From positions 1 through 64,000 of the forward strand of contig JAFAFW010000096.1 of NCBI GenBank assembly GCA_023423275.1: a stretch of DNA of 64,000 nt, read 5' to 3'. Below are positions 34,613-43,135 of this stretch, piece after piece. Below the pieces are notes generated by a model. It saw nothing but the letters and a program-made list of their open reading frames with translations. It did not search any database and was not told where the DNA came from. Position 1 is the first letter of the stretch, and the number at the start of each line of letters is the position of its first letter. The position numbers were made by a program, and so were the translations under genes. Source of the DNA: Pseudomonadota bacterium. Its GTDB lineage: Bacteria; Pseudomonadota; Alphaproteobacteria; Rhizobiales; Hyphomicrobiaceae.

Positions 34613-34750
34613 GCCTGCCCTGTCCCTCGTGACGATTGCAGTCGTTTACGCATCACGCAAACTGCAACCTGCCCGTTGAGACTTTCCCGAGCCTTACGAC
34701 GGCGCACAGAACTCGCACTGCAGGAATGCAGGGTGCTTTCGGGTCCCGGT

Positions 34751-35017
34751 TCAGAACCCGTTTTCGATCCGCGAATAAATCTGCTCGGCGAACGTGTAGA
34801 TGACCGAGCCGACAAATGGCGCCGTGAACGACGCCGTAACGAGAATCGCGATGATCTTGGGAATGAACGTCAGGGTTATTTCCTGGACTTGCGTCAACGC
34901 CTGAAGCAGCGCGATCACGACGCCGACGATCATGGCCGCCGCCACTGCCGGACTAGATGCGACGATGATGGTCCAGATCGTCGCCTGGACGATATCCAGC
35001 GCATCGGCCTGGTTCAT
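34751..35017 (-). CDS. fliQ: flagellar export gate protein FliQ
   Basis: 88 residues with two membrane helices (about 14-38 and 55-75). The family signature ALQALTQVQEITLTFIPKII is complete, and the N-terminus has DALDIVQATIWTIIVASSPA. Length is standard. Two bases separate it from flgD. Confidence 0.94.
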   Translation of the reverse strand: MNQADALDIVQATIWTIIVASSPAVAAAMIVGVVIALLQALTQVQEITLTFIPKIIAILVTASFTAPFVGSVIYTFAEQIYSRIENGF

Positions 35018-35019
35018 CG

Positions 35020-35421
35020 TCAGGCCACCGTAACGCCTGGCCCGAGTTCCACTTCCCGCCCGTCGGTCAATACGGCGACGGCGCCGCCGGATACGACGCG
35101 AAGCGCCGCAACCTGTCCTGTCACCTCTCCGTCTGCCGACAGGATATGGCGCCCGATGATGCCATCAGCCTGCGAAAGCGCCATCGAGGAAATAAGCGTA
35201 TCGAGCTTCGTATTCATCTTGATGCTCTGCTCGACGTTGGAGAACGATGCGAGCTGAGCCATCTGCTGGGACGGATCCATCGGCTGAGTCGGATCCTGAT
35301 TCTTGAGCTGGGCGATCAGAAGCTTGAGAAACGCATCATAATCGAGCGTTGAGGACTGCGCGGTCGTCTGCGACGACGTCGTCTGGCTCGTCGTAGAGGT
35401 GCCGGTCGCATCTACTTGCAT
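35020..35421 (-). CDS. flgD: flagellar hook cap protein FlgD
   Basis: 133 residues. FlgD caps the growing hook. The N-terminal signature is complete: LDYDAFLKLLIAQLKNQDPT then QPMDPSQQMAQLASFSNVEQ, preceded by a Thr/Ser-rich tail. The protein is short, ending soon after the strand VAALRVVSGGAVAVLTDGRE, as is common in rhizobial FlgD, which lacks the FnIII-like domain. The start overlaps flbT by 10 bases. Confidence 0.93.
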   Translation of the reverse strand: MQVDATGTSTTSQTTSSQTTAQSSTLDYDAFLKLLIAQLKNQDPTQPMDPSQQMAQLASFSNVEQSIKMNTKLDTLISSMALSQADGIIGRHILSADGEVTGQVAALRVVSGGAVAVLTDGREVELGPGVTVA

Positions 35422-35861
35422 GGCATGGGCTCCCGCTGCTCATGATCAATCGATCTGGAGGGCGCATGCGCTCGCGCCAGAATGGCCTCTTCAATCGGGA
35501 AGAGACCGCGAATGGTCTTCAGTGCTTCAAACACTTTACCCGTCAAAACCTGCTGCTGGACACGCTCCAAACCATCAAGCACATCCGCGTTCTTGAACGA
35601 CATCGAAAGCAGTGAATAAGACTGCTGGAACATCGCCCGCGCCTCAGCCGCCTTCGCTGGCTCGATCAGCATGGTCTGCACGATGAAATAGAGCTGGCGC
35701 AAAGGTGTCGTCGCGTCCTCCGCGAGCAGCACGTGGCTTTCGAGCAGAAACGTGACGTCGTTGAGCAATTCCATGGAGACCTTGCGGTCCACACGCACCA
35801 CCGCGCCGTTGATGTAGATTCTCTCTCCCGCGCGCAGTGAAATGTGCATGGCCGATTTCAC
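35412..35861 (-). CDS. flbT: flagellin translation regulator FlbT
   Basis: 149 residues from GTG 35861, which overlaps the flaF stop (GTGA). An ATG at 35849 (MHISLRAGER) would give 145. FlbT binds the 5' leader of flagellin mRNA in Caulobacter and controls its translation and stability. Signature: LRAGERIYINGAVVRVDRKV and TTPLRQLYFIVQTMLIEPAK, with a C-terminal helix around VLTGKVFEALKTIRGLFPIE. The target is probably the flagellin mRNA with its hairpin leader in this locus. Confidence 0.93.
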   Translation of the reverse strand: MKSAMHISLRAGERIYINGAVVRVDRKVSMELLNDVTFLLESHVLLAEDATTPLRQLYFIVQTMLIEPAKAAEARAMFQQSYSLLSMSFKNADVLDGLERVQQQVLTGKVFEALKTIRGLFPIEEAILARAHAPSRSIDHEQREPMPCK

Positions 35862-36205
35862 CGCAGCCCGTCACCGATTGAACGGATAACGTCGATCAGC
35901 CCCCTGAAGTTTTTTGATTCTTCCTGCCTGATTTTCTCCGCTTCGCGCATGATCCAAAGTCCGATCGAGATGAGATCGGCGCGCAAGGCTTTCGGCAAAT
36001 CGTTTTCCGGATTGGCGAGATCCTCGATCAGCATGCCCCAGAGGCGGCGCACAAAATCAAGAGCCTCGATCGCCTCGCGGGAGCGGGCGCCCTTTGCCTC
36101 AGCCAGCTCGAGCAGCTCGATCGCCCGTTCGATCGCCATGCGCTCGCGTTGACGCGCATCCTTGGGCGCTTCATCGAGTACTTCTGCGTAAGAAAAATGA
36201 TACAT
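35858..36205 (-). CDS. flaF: flagellin synthesis/secretion regulator FlaF
   Basis: 115 residues, cytoplasmic helical protein. It acts with FlbT on flagellin production; it binds flagellin in Caulobacter and is needed for secretion. Signature: QRERMAIERAIELLELAEAK, then LDFVRRLWGMLIEDLANPEN and DLPKALRADLISIGLWIMRE. The pair flaF-flbT is overlapping and lies just after flgL, its usual position. Confidence 0.93.
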   Translation of the reverse strand: MYHFSYAEVLDEAPKDARQRERMAIERAIELLELAEAKGARSREAIEALDFVRRLWGMLIEDLANPENDLPKALRADLISIGLWIMREAEKIRQEESKNFRGLIDVIRSIGDGLR

Positions 36206-36218
36206 GGCCTATTCCACC

Positions 36219-37268
36219 CTAGAGATGGTTGAGCAGACTGAGATTTTGCAGCCTTGCCGTCAGTGCGTAAGACACTTCGATTTGCGTGAGCAGGGACGTG
36301 ACACGCGTCGAAGCTTCGTAGGGATCGACACCTTCCAGTTGGGTGACATGCTGCGAGAGAATATCGATCTGGATCGACATTCGTTCGCTCGCCGTCGAGA
36401 CGCGCTCCTGGGCTGTGCCAAGATTGGCTCTCACTCCGGACAACTGGACGACAGTGCTGTTGATCAAGGCAGCCGCTTTGTCGACCACTTCCTTGTAGGC
36501 CGCCTCGCTGAGTTCGCCCACTCCCAGATCGGCAATCATCGAGTAGGCGCTGAACAGATCTCGCAGCGGCTTGATGTTGGCGTTTGTCGAGGTTTCCGCC
36601 ATCTCGGTGGTCGAGATCCGGCTACGGATGTTCTGATCCGATGCGTTCGACCAGTTCGTCGACCACGATGGCTCCTCGGTGAGCGCCGCGAAAGGCCCGT
36701 CAAGAAAGGCTTTCATATCCGCGGCGGAAATATTCGCGGCAGCCGGATCGGACTGCGCAAATCCGAAAGTCGTGAAGAAGGCGTCGGCAACGGACTGCCG
36801 GCTGGCTGGGGGCGGCTCGGCGAAGTAAGCCGAGATCGGACTCGAATTCACATCGATCCCCGAAAAGATGTACGCCCCTTCAATCTCGATGTTGAGTCCA
36901 TTGATCATCGATTCCAGGCGCGTCCTGGCCTCGACCTGAATGACCTGCGGCCCGCTGTCACTTTCACGCGATGCATTCAGAGCGCTGAGAAAAGCCTCTG
37001 CATCGTCCGAAATGGTTTCCAGAACGGCTTGCGTCGCGTCAAGCCGGGTAGTCACCAAACCGTTTGTGTCCCTGATGGTAGAAAGCCGCGCATGATCCTG
37101 CCTCAGGGAAACGCTTTCTCCAGCACGAAAGCCAAGACCAATGCCGACGTCGGAATACCGGCCAGTCGACATCTCTTTCTGTGCGCCTGCCAGCTTGGCC
37201 TGCGCCTTCATCAGGCTGAGCCGTGTCGATTCCGTCAATGCGATCGTGGAAACGAAAGTGGTTTTCAT
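36219..37268 (-). CDS. flgL: hook-filament junction protein FlgL (HAP3)
   Basis: 349 residues. Flagellin-like N-terminal part with LTESTRLSLMKAQAKLAGAQ and KEMSTGRYSDVGIGLGFRAG; flagellin-like C-terminal part with VQLSGVRANLGTAQERVSTA and LEGVDPYEASTRVTSLLTQI. It joins the hook-side adaptor FlgK to the filament. Starts 3 bases after the flgK stop. Confidence 0.92.
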   Translation of the reverse strand: MKTTFVSTIALTESTRLSLMKAQAKLAGAQKEMSTGRYSDVGIGLGFRAGESVSLRQDHARLSTIRDTNGLVTTRLDATQAVLETISDDAEAFLSALNASRESDSGPQVIQVEARTRLESMINGLNIEIEGAYIFSGIDVNSSPISAYFAEPPPASRQSVADAFFTTFGFAQSDPAAANISAADMKAFLDGPFAALTEEPSWSTNWSNASDQNIRSRISTTEMAETSTNANIKPLRDLFSAYSMIADLGVGELSEAAYKEVVDKAAALINSTVVQLSGVRANLGTAQERVSTASERMSIQIDILSQHVTQLEGVDPYEASTRVTSLLTQIEVSYALTARLQNLSLLNHL

Positions 37269-37271
37269 CTG

Positions 37272-38741
37272 TTAGCCCGCCGCCTCGAGAAGTGTGCGGT
37301 ACATGTTGTCGATCGTCGATATCAGTCGCGACGTCGCTTGATAGCTCCGCTCCAGATCGAGAAGCAGGATCATTTCCTCGTCGAGATTGACACCTGTTAC
37401 ATTTGAAAGCGCCTCCGAAGCACGTTCGAACATCGTGGTTCTGTAGCTTGCTTCGCTGTCCGCGGTTTTACGCAATTCCTGCAACCATCCCACGGACGAG
37501 GATGCAAAATCGCCGAGCGTGGCGGTCGCATTGAGCTGTGCATCCGAATCGAACGACCGCTGCTCCGACATACCATCGATCATGTCGTGGAGCCGGTCGC
37601 TGAAACCGGCGCTGCCCGGTGCGTTGTAGACGTAGTCGGCACCGGCCATGCCGCCGTCACGCAACATCGTGAGGTCGCCGCCTTGAACCGGATCGACACT
37701 CGGATTGAGCCGAATGCTTCCCGCGAGCCCCGACACCGCTACTCCGGACGTCGGAATTGCCGGAGCACCCGACCAGGTGAACAGTCCCGGTGCATCAGGC
37801 AGAGTTGGCGTCGCGCTTTGATCGCTTTCTGAAAAAACTTCAATCAGCCCGCGGGCAATCTCATCGAGCTGGGTCTGATAGTCGACAGCGATTTCATCTC
37901 GCACGGCCGCCAGCCCCGTAAGCCGCCCCGTACCGCTCGCCATCGCGCCCGCGGTGCCAGTCACCTGAACACCGTCAATGAATACGGGATTTCCGGCGAC
38001 GCCGGCCGTCAGGTTATAGCTGACATCGAACGTGACTTCGCGCGGCTTCGTCTCAAATAATGTGACACCGCCATCGGTCATAACGACCATGTCGTTGTCG
38101 CCCCGCGTAATCGTCCTGACGCCGATCTCTTCGGAAATTGATAAAAGCAGCCGGTCGCGGGCGTCCAGATAGTCCGTCACGTCGGCGTTCGATCGTGTGC
38201 CTTTCACGATCGCGGTATTCACGGTCTCGAACTGTGCGAGCAGGGAATTCAGCCGATCCACCGACCCGGCCATCTCGGCATCTGCCTGCTGACGCGTCGC
38301 CTGGACGGTCGCGGTCGCATTATGAAGCGAGTTGACGAGATCACTCGCCGCATTCAGGGCCGATTGAGCGCGCGTGAGATCCTGCGGCCCGTCAGCGTAC
38401 GTTTGCAAAGCATCAGCCAGCGCGCCGATCAGCGCTGCGGGCGAAGCATCGAGCTCTGGATCAGTCACGGTTTGATCAAGGTTCTCCAAACCCGTGACGA
38501 TCGAATTCTGACGCCCCGCGGCCGAGTTGGCCGTCAGCATGTGCTGCAGCAATGCTGTGTCGGAAACACGCGTGACGGACTGCAGCCTGACGCCTGCACC
38601 GGGAACCGTGACGATATTCGCGGTTTTCCGCGACGTCAGAATATCCGCGCCGGTGGTTACATTGCGCGATACGACCGAAGTCTGACTGGCGGTGGCCGAT
38701 AGTCCGCTCCGGGCAGCATTAATGGCATTCGCCAGCGACAT
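37272..38741 (-). CDS. flgK: hook-filament junction protein FlgK (HAP1)
   Basis: 489 residues. Hook-type N-terminus SLANAINAARSGLSATASQT and SVVSRNVTTGADILTSRKTA; C-terminus with GVNLDEEMILLLDLERSYQA followed by TSRLISTIDNMYRTLLEAAG, characteristic of FlgK. The middle is variable. It forms the first junction layer above the hook. 38 bases separate it from flgE. Confidence 0.94.
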   Translation of the reverse strand: MSLANAINAARSGLSATASQTSVVSRNVTTGADILTSRKTANIVTVPGAGVRLQSVTRVSDTALLQHMLTANSAAGRQNSIVTGLENLDQTVTDPELDASPAALIGALADALQTYADGPQDLTRAQSALNAASDLVNSLHNATATVQATRQQADAEMAGSVDRLNSLLAQFETVNTAIVKGTRSNADVTDYLDARDRLLLSISEEIGVRTITRGDNDMVVMTDGGVTLFETKPREVTFDVSYNLTAGVAGNPVFIDGVQVTGTAGAMASGTGRLTGLAAVRDEIAVDYQTQLDEIARGLIEVFSESDQSATPTLPDAPGLFTWSGAPAIPTSGVAVSGLAGSIRLNPSVDPVQGGDLTMLRDGGMAGADYVYNAPGSAGFSDRLHDMIDGMSEQRSFDSDAQLNATATLGDFASSSVGWLQELRKTADSEASYRTTMFERASEALSNVTGVNLDEEMILLLDLERSYQATSRLISTIDNMYRTLLEAAG

Positions 38742-38779
38742 CTATTCCAGCCTTCCGCCCAATACCAGGCCCGCAACCA

Positions 38780-40039
38780 TCAGCGCTTGAGATTCACAAG
38801 GACGTCCATCAAATCCGCACCCGTCTGGAAGACTTTCGAATTCGCGGTGTAATTACGCTGCGACTCGATCATCGCAGTAAGTTCGGATGCCAGATCAACC
38901 GTCGACTGCTCGAGCGCACCCGACGCGATCGCCCCCAACCCGCCCTCGCCGGCAAAACCAACCCGCACATCACCGGAATCGGCACTCGGCGCGTAAATAT
39001 TTCCCGGCAGAGGCTGAAGGTTGTCTGGGCTTGTCACCGTCGCCAGCGGGATCTTGTGCGTCGCGACGCGGGCTGAGTTTCTAAAGACGGCATATACCGT
39101 GCCGTCATTGCCCACTTCGATGCGCTCCACGTCGCTAGGCGCATTCCCGTTAATGTCCGCTTCCTGATAAGAATATGTCTCTGGCAAATGACTCGACTGC
39201 GACATGTCGAGCTCCAGCGTTTCGCCGTTCGGGATTGGAATCGAGAGCGATGTCGTTGCGCCCGTCACCTTTCCCAAGGCATCGAACGTCAGAGTTTCCG
39301 TAGCCAACGGGCCAGATGCGTACGGGAAGCCGCCACCGGACGCCGCATCCGCGCGATTATAGACGGCCACTTCCCACTCATTCGCAGAAGTCTTGGTGCT
39401 GTAGACATCCAGGATGATCTCGTTGCCAACATTGTCGTAGGCCACGAGCGATGTCTTGCCCGTATACGTCGTCGTTCCCGACGCATTATTCTCGGACGGC
39501 AAATCCGCCGCCGGCACGATATCGGCAGCATACGGGAGGTTGACGTAGAAACGCCCCTCGGTCGACGCATTTGCCTGCATCGCCAGATCACCAATATTGA
39601 TGACCTCAAGACCCGAATATCCATTGGCGACGACCGTCGGATTTCCATCAGCCAACGGATAGCCCATTAAATAGAAGCCCGCAGCATTGACGAGCCGCCC
39701 GCTGCCGTCCTTCACAAACGAACCGGAACGCGTGAGATAAACCTCACCGGCACTTCCACCGACGAGAAAAAATCCCTGGCCGTCGACAGCAAGATCTGTA
39801 GACGACGTCGTGTAGGATAGCGTCCCCTCGGCACTGATCGCATAGCGAACGTCCGTGCGGACGCTGCCGGAGACGTAGCTCCCCTCGCCGGATTCAAGGA
39901 TCATCGACGCAAACTCGGTCGACGCGCGCTTGTAGCCGGTCGTATTCATATTCGCGATGTTATCTGCGACCGTCGCAAGCCTGTTTGCCTGCGCCGCCAT
40001 TCCAGACGCACCCGTCCGCATCATGCCGTAAAGGCTCAT
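38780..40039 (-). CDS. flgE: flagellar hook protein FlgE
   Basis: 419 residues. The ATG at 40039 (MSLYGMMRTGASGM) begins the normal hook-protein N-terminus; a longer reading from 40276 runs into ftcR. Motif: MAAQANRLATVADNIANMNT then TGYKRASTEFASMI. The middle includes the variable hook surface domain; the C-terminus has SGALEQSTVDLASELTAMIE and SQRNYTANSKVFQTGADLMD. It precedes flgK and flgL and lies downstream of ftcR with 109 bases between, a gap that includes a 6-bp stem at 40116-40132. Confidence 0.95.
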   Translation of the reverse strand: MSLYGMMRTGASGMAAQANRLATVADNIANMNTTGYKRASTEFASMILESGEGSYVSGSVRTDVRYAISAEGTLSYTTSSTDLAVDGQGFFLVGGSAGEVYLTRSGSFVKDGSGRLVNAAGFYLMGYPLADGNPTVVANGYSGLEVINIGDLAMQANASTEGRFYVNLPYAADIVPAADLPSENNASGTTTYTGKTSLVAYDNVGNEIILDVYSTKTSANEWEVAVYNRADAASGGGFPYASGPLATETLTFDALGKVTGATTSLSIPIPNGETLELDMSQSSHLPETYSYQEADINGNAPSDVERIEVGNDGTVYAVFRNSARVATHKIPLATVTSPDNLQPLPGNIYAPSADSGDVRVGFAGEGGLGAIASGALEQSTVDLASELTAMIESQRNYTANSKVFQTGADLMDVLVNLKR

Positions 40040-40148
40040 CGCGCACTTTCCCGAATTCCTGCTTCTGATGACGCGACAATGGCAGACAGGGCTTGCGCGG
40101 GGCTGAAAGAGCCGAGATCGCCGCAAGCGATCCGCGCCGCCGGATCCG

Positions 40149-40820
40149 CTACACTTGAACCAGCCGGTAGCCGAGATAACGCTGCGAATCGACAGGGTCG
40201 CACCCGAGCCGGTGCCGCAACCGCTTGCGCAACTTGCTGATGTGACTTTCAACGACGTTCTCGTCGATGTCCTCACCGAAAAGGCCGTATACCGCGTTGA
40301 AAATCTGACTTTTCGTGACCCGGCGACCCTTGTTGGTCACGAGATATTCAAGGATGCGCCGCTCCCTGCGCGGCAAAGGCAACACCTCGCCGCTGACCTC
40401 AGGATCGCGACCGTCAAAAAACACACGCAGCTCGCCAAAATCCGCACACTCAGCGTCAGAACTGGCGCGCCGGCGAATCGCATGAATCCGCGCCATGATC
40501 TCGCGGACATGAATAGGCTTTCGGACAACATCGTCGACACCGGCCGCAAACAGGTCGAGCGTCTCCTCCAGAGATTTGTTGTCATTCATGGCGATAACCG
40601 CGGCGCCTGTCCGTCCGCGGATTTTACGCGACAGCACCTGACGTCCGCTGAAGTCTCCGAGGAGGAAAGCCTCCACGGCACCCATGTCGGAATCTGACGC
40701 TGTGTCCACCCAACTCGTGAGGTCACCAGGCAAAATCCCCGATGCCGTCACACCTTCACGATCAAACCAAGTCCGATACCCATCGGTCACGGTTTCGCGC
40801 TCATCCGCGATAAGGATCAT
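40149..40820 (-). CDS. ftcR: FtcR/Rem-type flagellar transcriptional regulator
   Basis: 223 residues, OmpR-type response regulator. In Brucella (FtcR) and Sinorhizobium (Rem), a regulator at this position upstream of flgE activates later flagellar genes. The receiver (1-115) starts MILIADERET and retains the Lys loop VRKPIH, but the usual aspartate after LL is shifted: the sequence reads FLLGDFSGRQVL with D56 one residue late. The winged helix (about 125-223) has LPLPRRERRILEYLVTNKGR and ENVVESHISKLRKRLRHRLG. Start at ATG 40820; an in-frame ATG at 40838 would add six residues. Confidence 0.88.
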   Translation of the reverse strand: MILIADERETVTDGYRTWFDREGVTASGILPGDLTSWVDTASDSDMGAVEAFLLGDFSGRQVLSRKIRGRTGAAVIAMNDNKSLEETLDLFAAGVDDVVRKPIHVREIMARIHAIRRRASSDAECADFGELRVFFDGRDPEVSGEVLPLPRRERRILEYLVTNKGRRVTKSQIFNAVYGLFGEDIDENVVESHISKLRKRLRHRLGCDPVDSQRYLGYRLVQV

Positions 40821-41158
40821 GGCCGCCCCCCGAATCATGCCCCCACCGATTCGGGTACAATTCCTCACTTTTCGCGTCAACGTGAAGCTGCTGTTTACGA
40901 ATCCTTCAGACTCAGTTTGAGCGCAGTGTGCGGATTTTTCCACACAGGACATTTTAGCTGATTGCCAGACCGCCAATCCTGACCTCGACAGCACAAATCA
41001 CCACAAAATCGCGCAATCCAAAATCGAGACAACCACCGCGTGTAGCGACATTTATTCCCAAATGCGTTCCGAAATGACGCGGAAATAACAGGGAATGAAA
41101 TCAAAAAAATTGCGAAATTCGTAATACTAATCTCTGCGAACTCCCACATTGCTTCGAT

Positions 41159-41185
41159 TTTCGCACCCCACCAATGGGTGCGAAA
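41159..41185. repeat. perfect 10-bp inverted repeat
   Basis: TTTCGCACCC (41159-41168) and GGGTGCGAAA (41176-41185) flank a 7-base spacer. Spacing of arm centres is about 17 bases, suiting either an operator or an RNA hairpin. No coding sequence overlaps it. Confidence 0.75.
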
Positions 41186-41339
41186 TGAAGCCAACTCCGC
41201 CTCTAGTTGGTCATATTTTGCCTACATGTGGGCGCTCTGCGCTGATCGGGCTGTACCTGCGTGAAACATCGGCACAGAGCAGACCACACGGGCGGATCGC
41301 CATTCGCGGGCGGGCGAATTCGTTACCAGTCGGTGAATT

Positions 41340-41376
41340 TTAATACAATCTTAACCGTCCCACACAATCATAACCG
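41340..41376 (+). promoter_or_regulatory. CtrA-type box and direct repeat upstream of the 265-aa unknown gene
   Basis: TTAA-TACAATC-TTAAC at 41340-41355 is an exact match to the CtrA recognition pattern TTAA-N7-TTAAC. The second half lies in CAATCTTAACCG (41346-41357), repeated with one change as CAATCATAACCG (41365-41376), a period of 19. Position is 97 bases before the preferred start of the downstream gene. Confidence 0.55.
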
Positions 41377-41452
41377 CTGCTAGCGGCCTTCGATGACTGC
41401 GCACATCGGGGCACGTCCTGTTGCGTCAACGCTATGCGCGAGAGAGTTGAGT

Positions 41453-42250
41453 ATGCAAAGCGTGTCTTCAAACACAAAGCCACAATCTCGACCACCCTCA
41501 TCATCAGGCAAAAGCCTCAGAAAACTTCCAAGCAGCGATGTGGTGAAGAAGGTCACTCAGACGTTCAACACCTGGGCGTTCAAGCGTGAGCAGCCATCGG
41601 ACATTTCGCTTCTGGAACATTTCACGGCCCGGGCGATCATGAAGCGGCAGCCTCTGTCGTTCGTGCTCTACTGGGGAAAAGGCCCTCGATCCAATATCGC
41701 CAACCCGGATCTCCAGTGCCTCGACTACCTCGCGTCCATGGCAGACCGCGTGAAGACCGTTTATCGCGACGGCTGCCTTATCAACCTCGTACTTACCGAC
41801 ACTCATGCGACGTTGAATGGCCATTCGAGCCAGAACATCACATCGTACTTCACTCAGGTCGAGCAGGAAGCCGGCAATCGCGGCTTCGAGGGCTATCTCC
41901 TGAGCGAACTGACCGAGACGGCCGGTCGGGCCATCAACGTGAGCGACTTCCCGGATCCCAGCGAGCAGACCATTCGCCAGCTCACGGAGAGCGCGATGCG
42001 CTGGTACCGCGGCACCGAAAGCGTCGAACAGGGGGCGCTGGACTATTTCAAGATGAACATGGTCGAACGGCAGGTGATCGAGCTGTTCTTCCCGGGCTCG
42101 ATCTTTGTCACGTTCAACGGCAGTGACCACCGCGAGCTGTTTCCCGAAAAACTCCCGATTTTTTACATGTACTCGCTCAAGCGGGGTTTTGGCGTGAAAC
42201 CTTGGTTTCTGACAGACGACGGAACTCCCGCTGTCGCCAGCAACGGCTGA
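41453..42250 (+). CDS. uncharacterised 265-aa protein beside ftcR
   Basis: 265 residues from ATG 41453; an ATG at 41393 would add 20 residues but has no ribosome-binding site and lies near the promoter signals. No family is recognised. The first 30 residues are Ser/Pro/Lys-rich and probably disordered. The rest is a single cytoplasmic domain with no membrane helix. Distinct phrases are YWGKGPR (73-79), TDTHATLNGH (115-124) and LPIFYMYSLKRGFGVKPWFL near the end. The Gly/Lys loop and the Asp/His pair look like a catalytic site, and the layout is faintly reminiscent of isonitrile-synthase-like enzymes, but that is not supported enough to name. It may be CtrA-controlled. Confidence 0.82.
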   Translation: MQSVSSNTKPQSRPPSSSGKSLRKLPSSDVVKKVTQTFNTWAFKREQPSDISLLEHFTARAIMKRQPLSFVLYWGKGPRSNIANPDLQCLDYLASMADRVKTVYRDGCLINLVLTDTHATLNGHSSQNITSYFTQVEQEAGNRGFEGYLLSELTETAGRAINVSDFPDPSEQTIRQLTESAMRWYRGTESVEQGALDYFKMNMVERQVIELFFPGSIFVTFNGSDHRELFPEKLPIFYMYSLKRGFGVKPWFLTDDGTPAVASNG

Positions 42251-42371
42251 ACTCAGTTAGCACATGTCGGAAATGCCGGACCGGATTTGAGTGTCTGGAC
42301 GCATTTTGCACGTCGTGGCGCGATAGCCCGGGTATCGCGCCGCTCAACCCGTGCTCGGGGGAATGCCGCGG

Positions 42372-43106
42372 ATGGATTGGTCATTGCTGATAACAGCCGG
42401 CCTGGGGCTATTCCTTGCCGGCATCGTCAAGGGCGCGACGGGGTTGGGGTATTCATCCTGCGCGCTGCCGTTTCTGGTTTCCGCGATCGGCCTGAAACCC
42501 GCGATGGCGCTCGTCATCATTCCTGCGATGGCGACCAACGTCACGGTCGCCTTTACGGCCGGGCATTTCTCTGAAATCGCCCGGCGGTTCTCCGGCCTTT
42601 ACCTGGCGATGCTGCCGGGCATCGCCATCGGAGTCTACTTGCTCGCCTGGATCGCGCAATCGATCGCGACCAGGACGCTTGGCGTTGTGATTATCGCCTA
42701 CGCGGCATTGTCTCTGGCCCGGCCGGACCTGTCTATCTCGAAAGTTTCCGAACGGACCCTGCAGATTCCGACAGGATTTGCGAACGGCCTCCTCACAGGT
42801 CTTACGGGTTCGCAGGTAATGCCGCTGTTTCCCTATATGATGGCACTGGAACTCGATCCCAACCGGCTGGTCCAAGCCATCAATCTTGCGGTTTCCCTGT
42901 CGTCGGTCATCCTCGCAATTGGATTGTTTTCGACGGGCATCATGACGCCGTTCCTGCTGGGCGTCTCGATCATCGCGATCGTGCCTGCCCTGCTCGGTGT
43001 CGAAATCGGCGGCCGGATGCGGAGCTACATTCCATCTTCGAAATTCAAGATGGTCGTTCTCTACGTGCTGTTTTCGACCGGGCTGCTTCTGCTGATCCGA
43101 TCATAA
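42372..43106 (+). CDS. TauE/SafE (TSUP) family membrane transporter
   Basis: 244 residues. The ATG at 42372 (MDWSLL) has GGGGGA at 9-base spacing and begins directly before the first membrane helix; a GTG at 42351 is possible. Eight predicted membrane helices. The first TSUP repeat shows GLGLFLAGIVKGATGLGYSS, the second NGLLTGLTGSQVMPLFPYMM. Members move sulfite, sulfonates or other organic anions; the substrate here is unknown. Transcribed in the same direction as the unknown gene 121 bases upstream. Confidence 0.88.
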   Translation: MDWSLLITAGLGLFLAGIVKGATGLGYSSCALPFLVSAIGLKPAMALVIIPAMATNVTVAFTAGHFSEIARRFSGLYLAMLPGIAIGVYLLAWIAQSIATRTLGVVIIAYAALSLARPDLSISKVSERTLQIPTGFANGLLTGLTGSQVMPLFPYMMALELDPNRLVQAINLAVSLSSVILAIGLFSTGIMTPFLLGVSIIAIVPALLGVEIGGRMRSYIPSSKFKMVVLYVLFSTGLLLLIRS

Positions 43107-43135
43107 TATCGGCCGGCCATAACAGCGCGGCGGGA

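Larger units (their letters stand above)
40821..41452. other. structured, AT-rich intergenic region between ftcR and the divergent unknown gene
   Basis: About 630 bases with no convincing gene, clearly poorer in G+C than the surroundings (for example around 41095-41135). It holds a strong 10-bp hairpin (41159-41185), a smaller one (CCAACT 41191-41196 with AGTTGG 41205-41210), an exact CtrA-type box (41340-41355) and a 12-base direct repeat. It must contain the divergent promoters of ftcR and the 265-aa gene and could hide a small RNA. Confidence 0.6.

Noticed and set aside
8302..40820. Possibility that the flagellar locus is a virulence-type type III secretion island
   Set aside because: Rod, hook, L/P-ring, flagellin and motor genes are all present with standard motifs, so it is a flagellum.
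40895..41194. 99-codon minus-strand frame in the ftcR upstream region
   Set aside because: Aromatic-rich, no ribosome-binding site and overlaps the hairpin/control region; looks like a chance open frame in AT-rich DNA.
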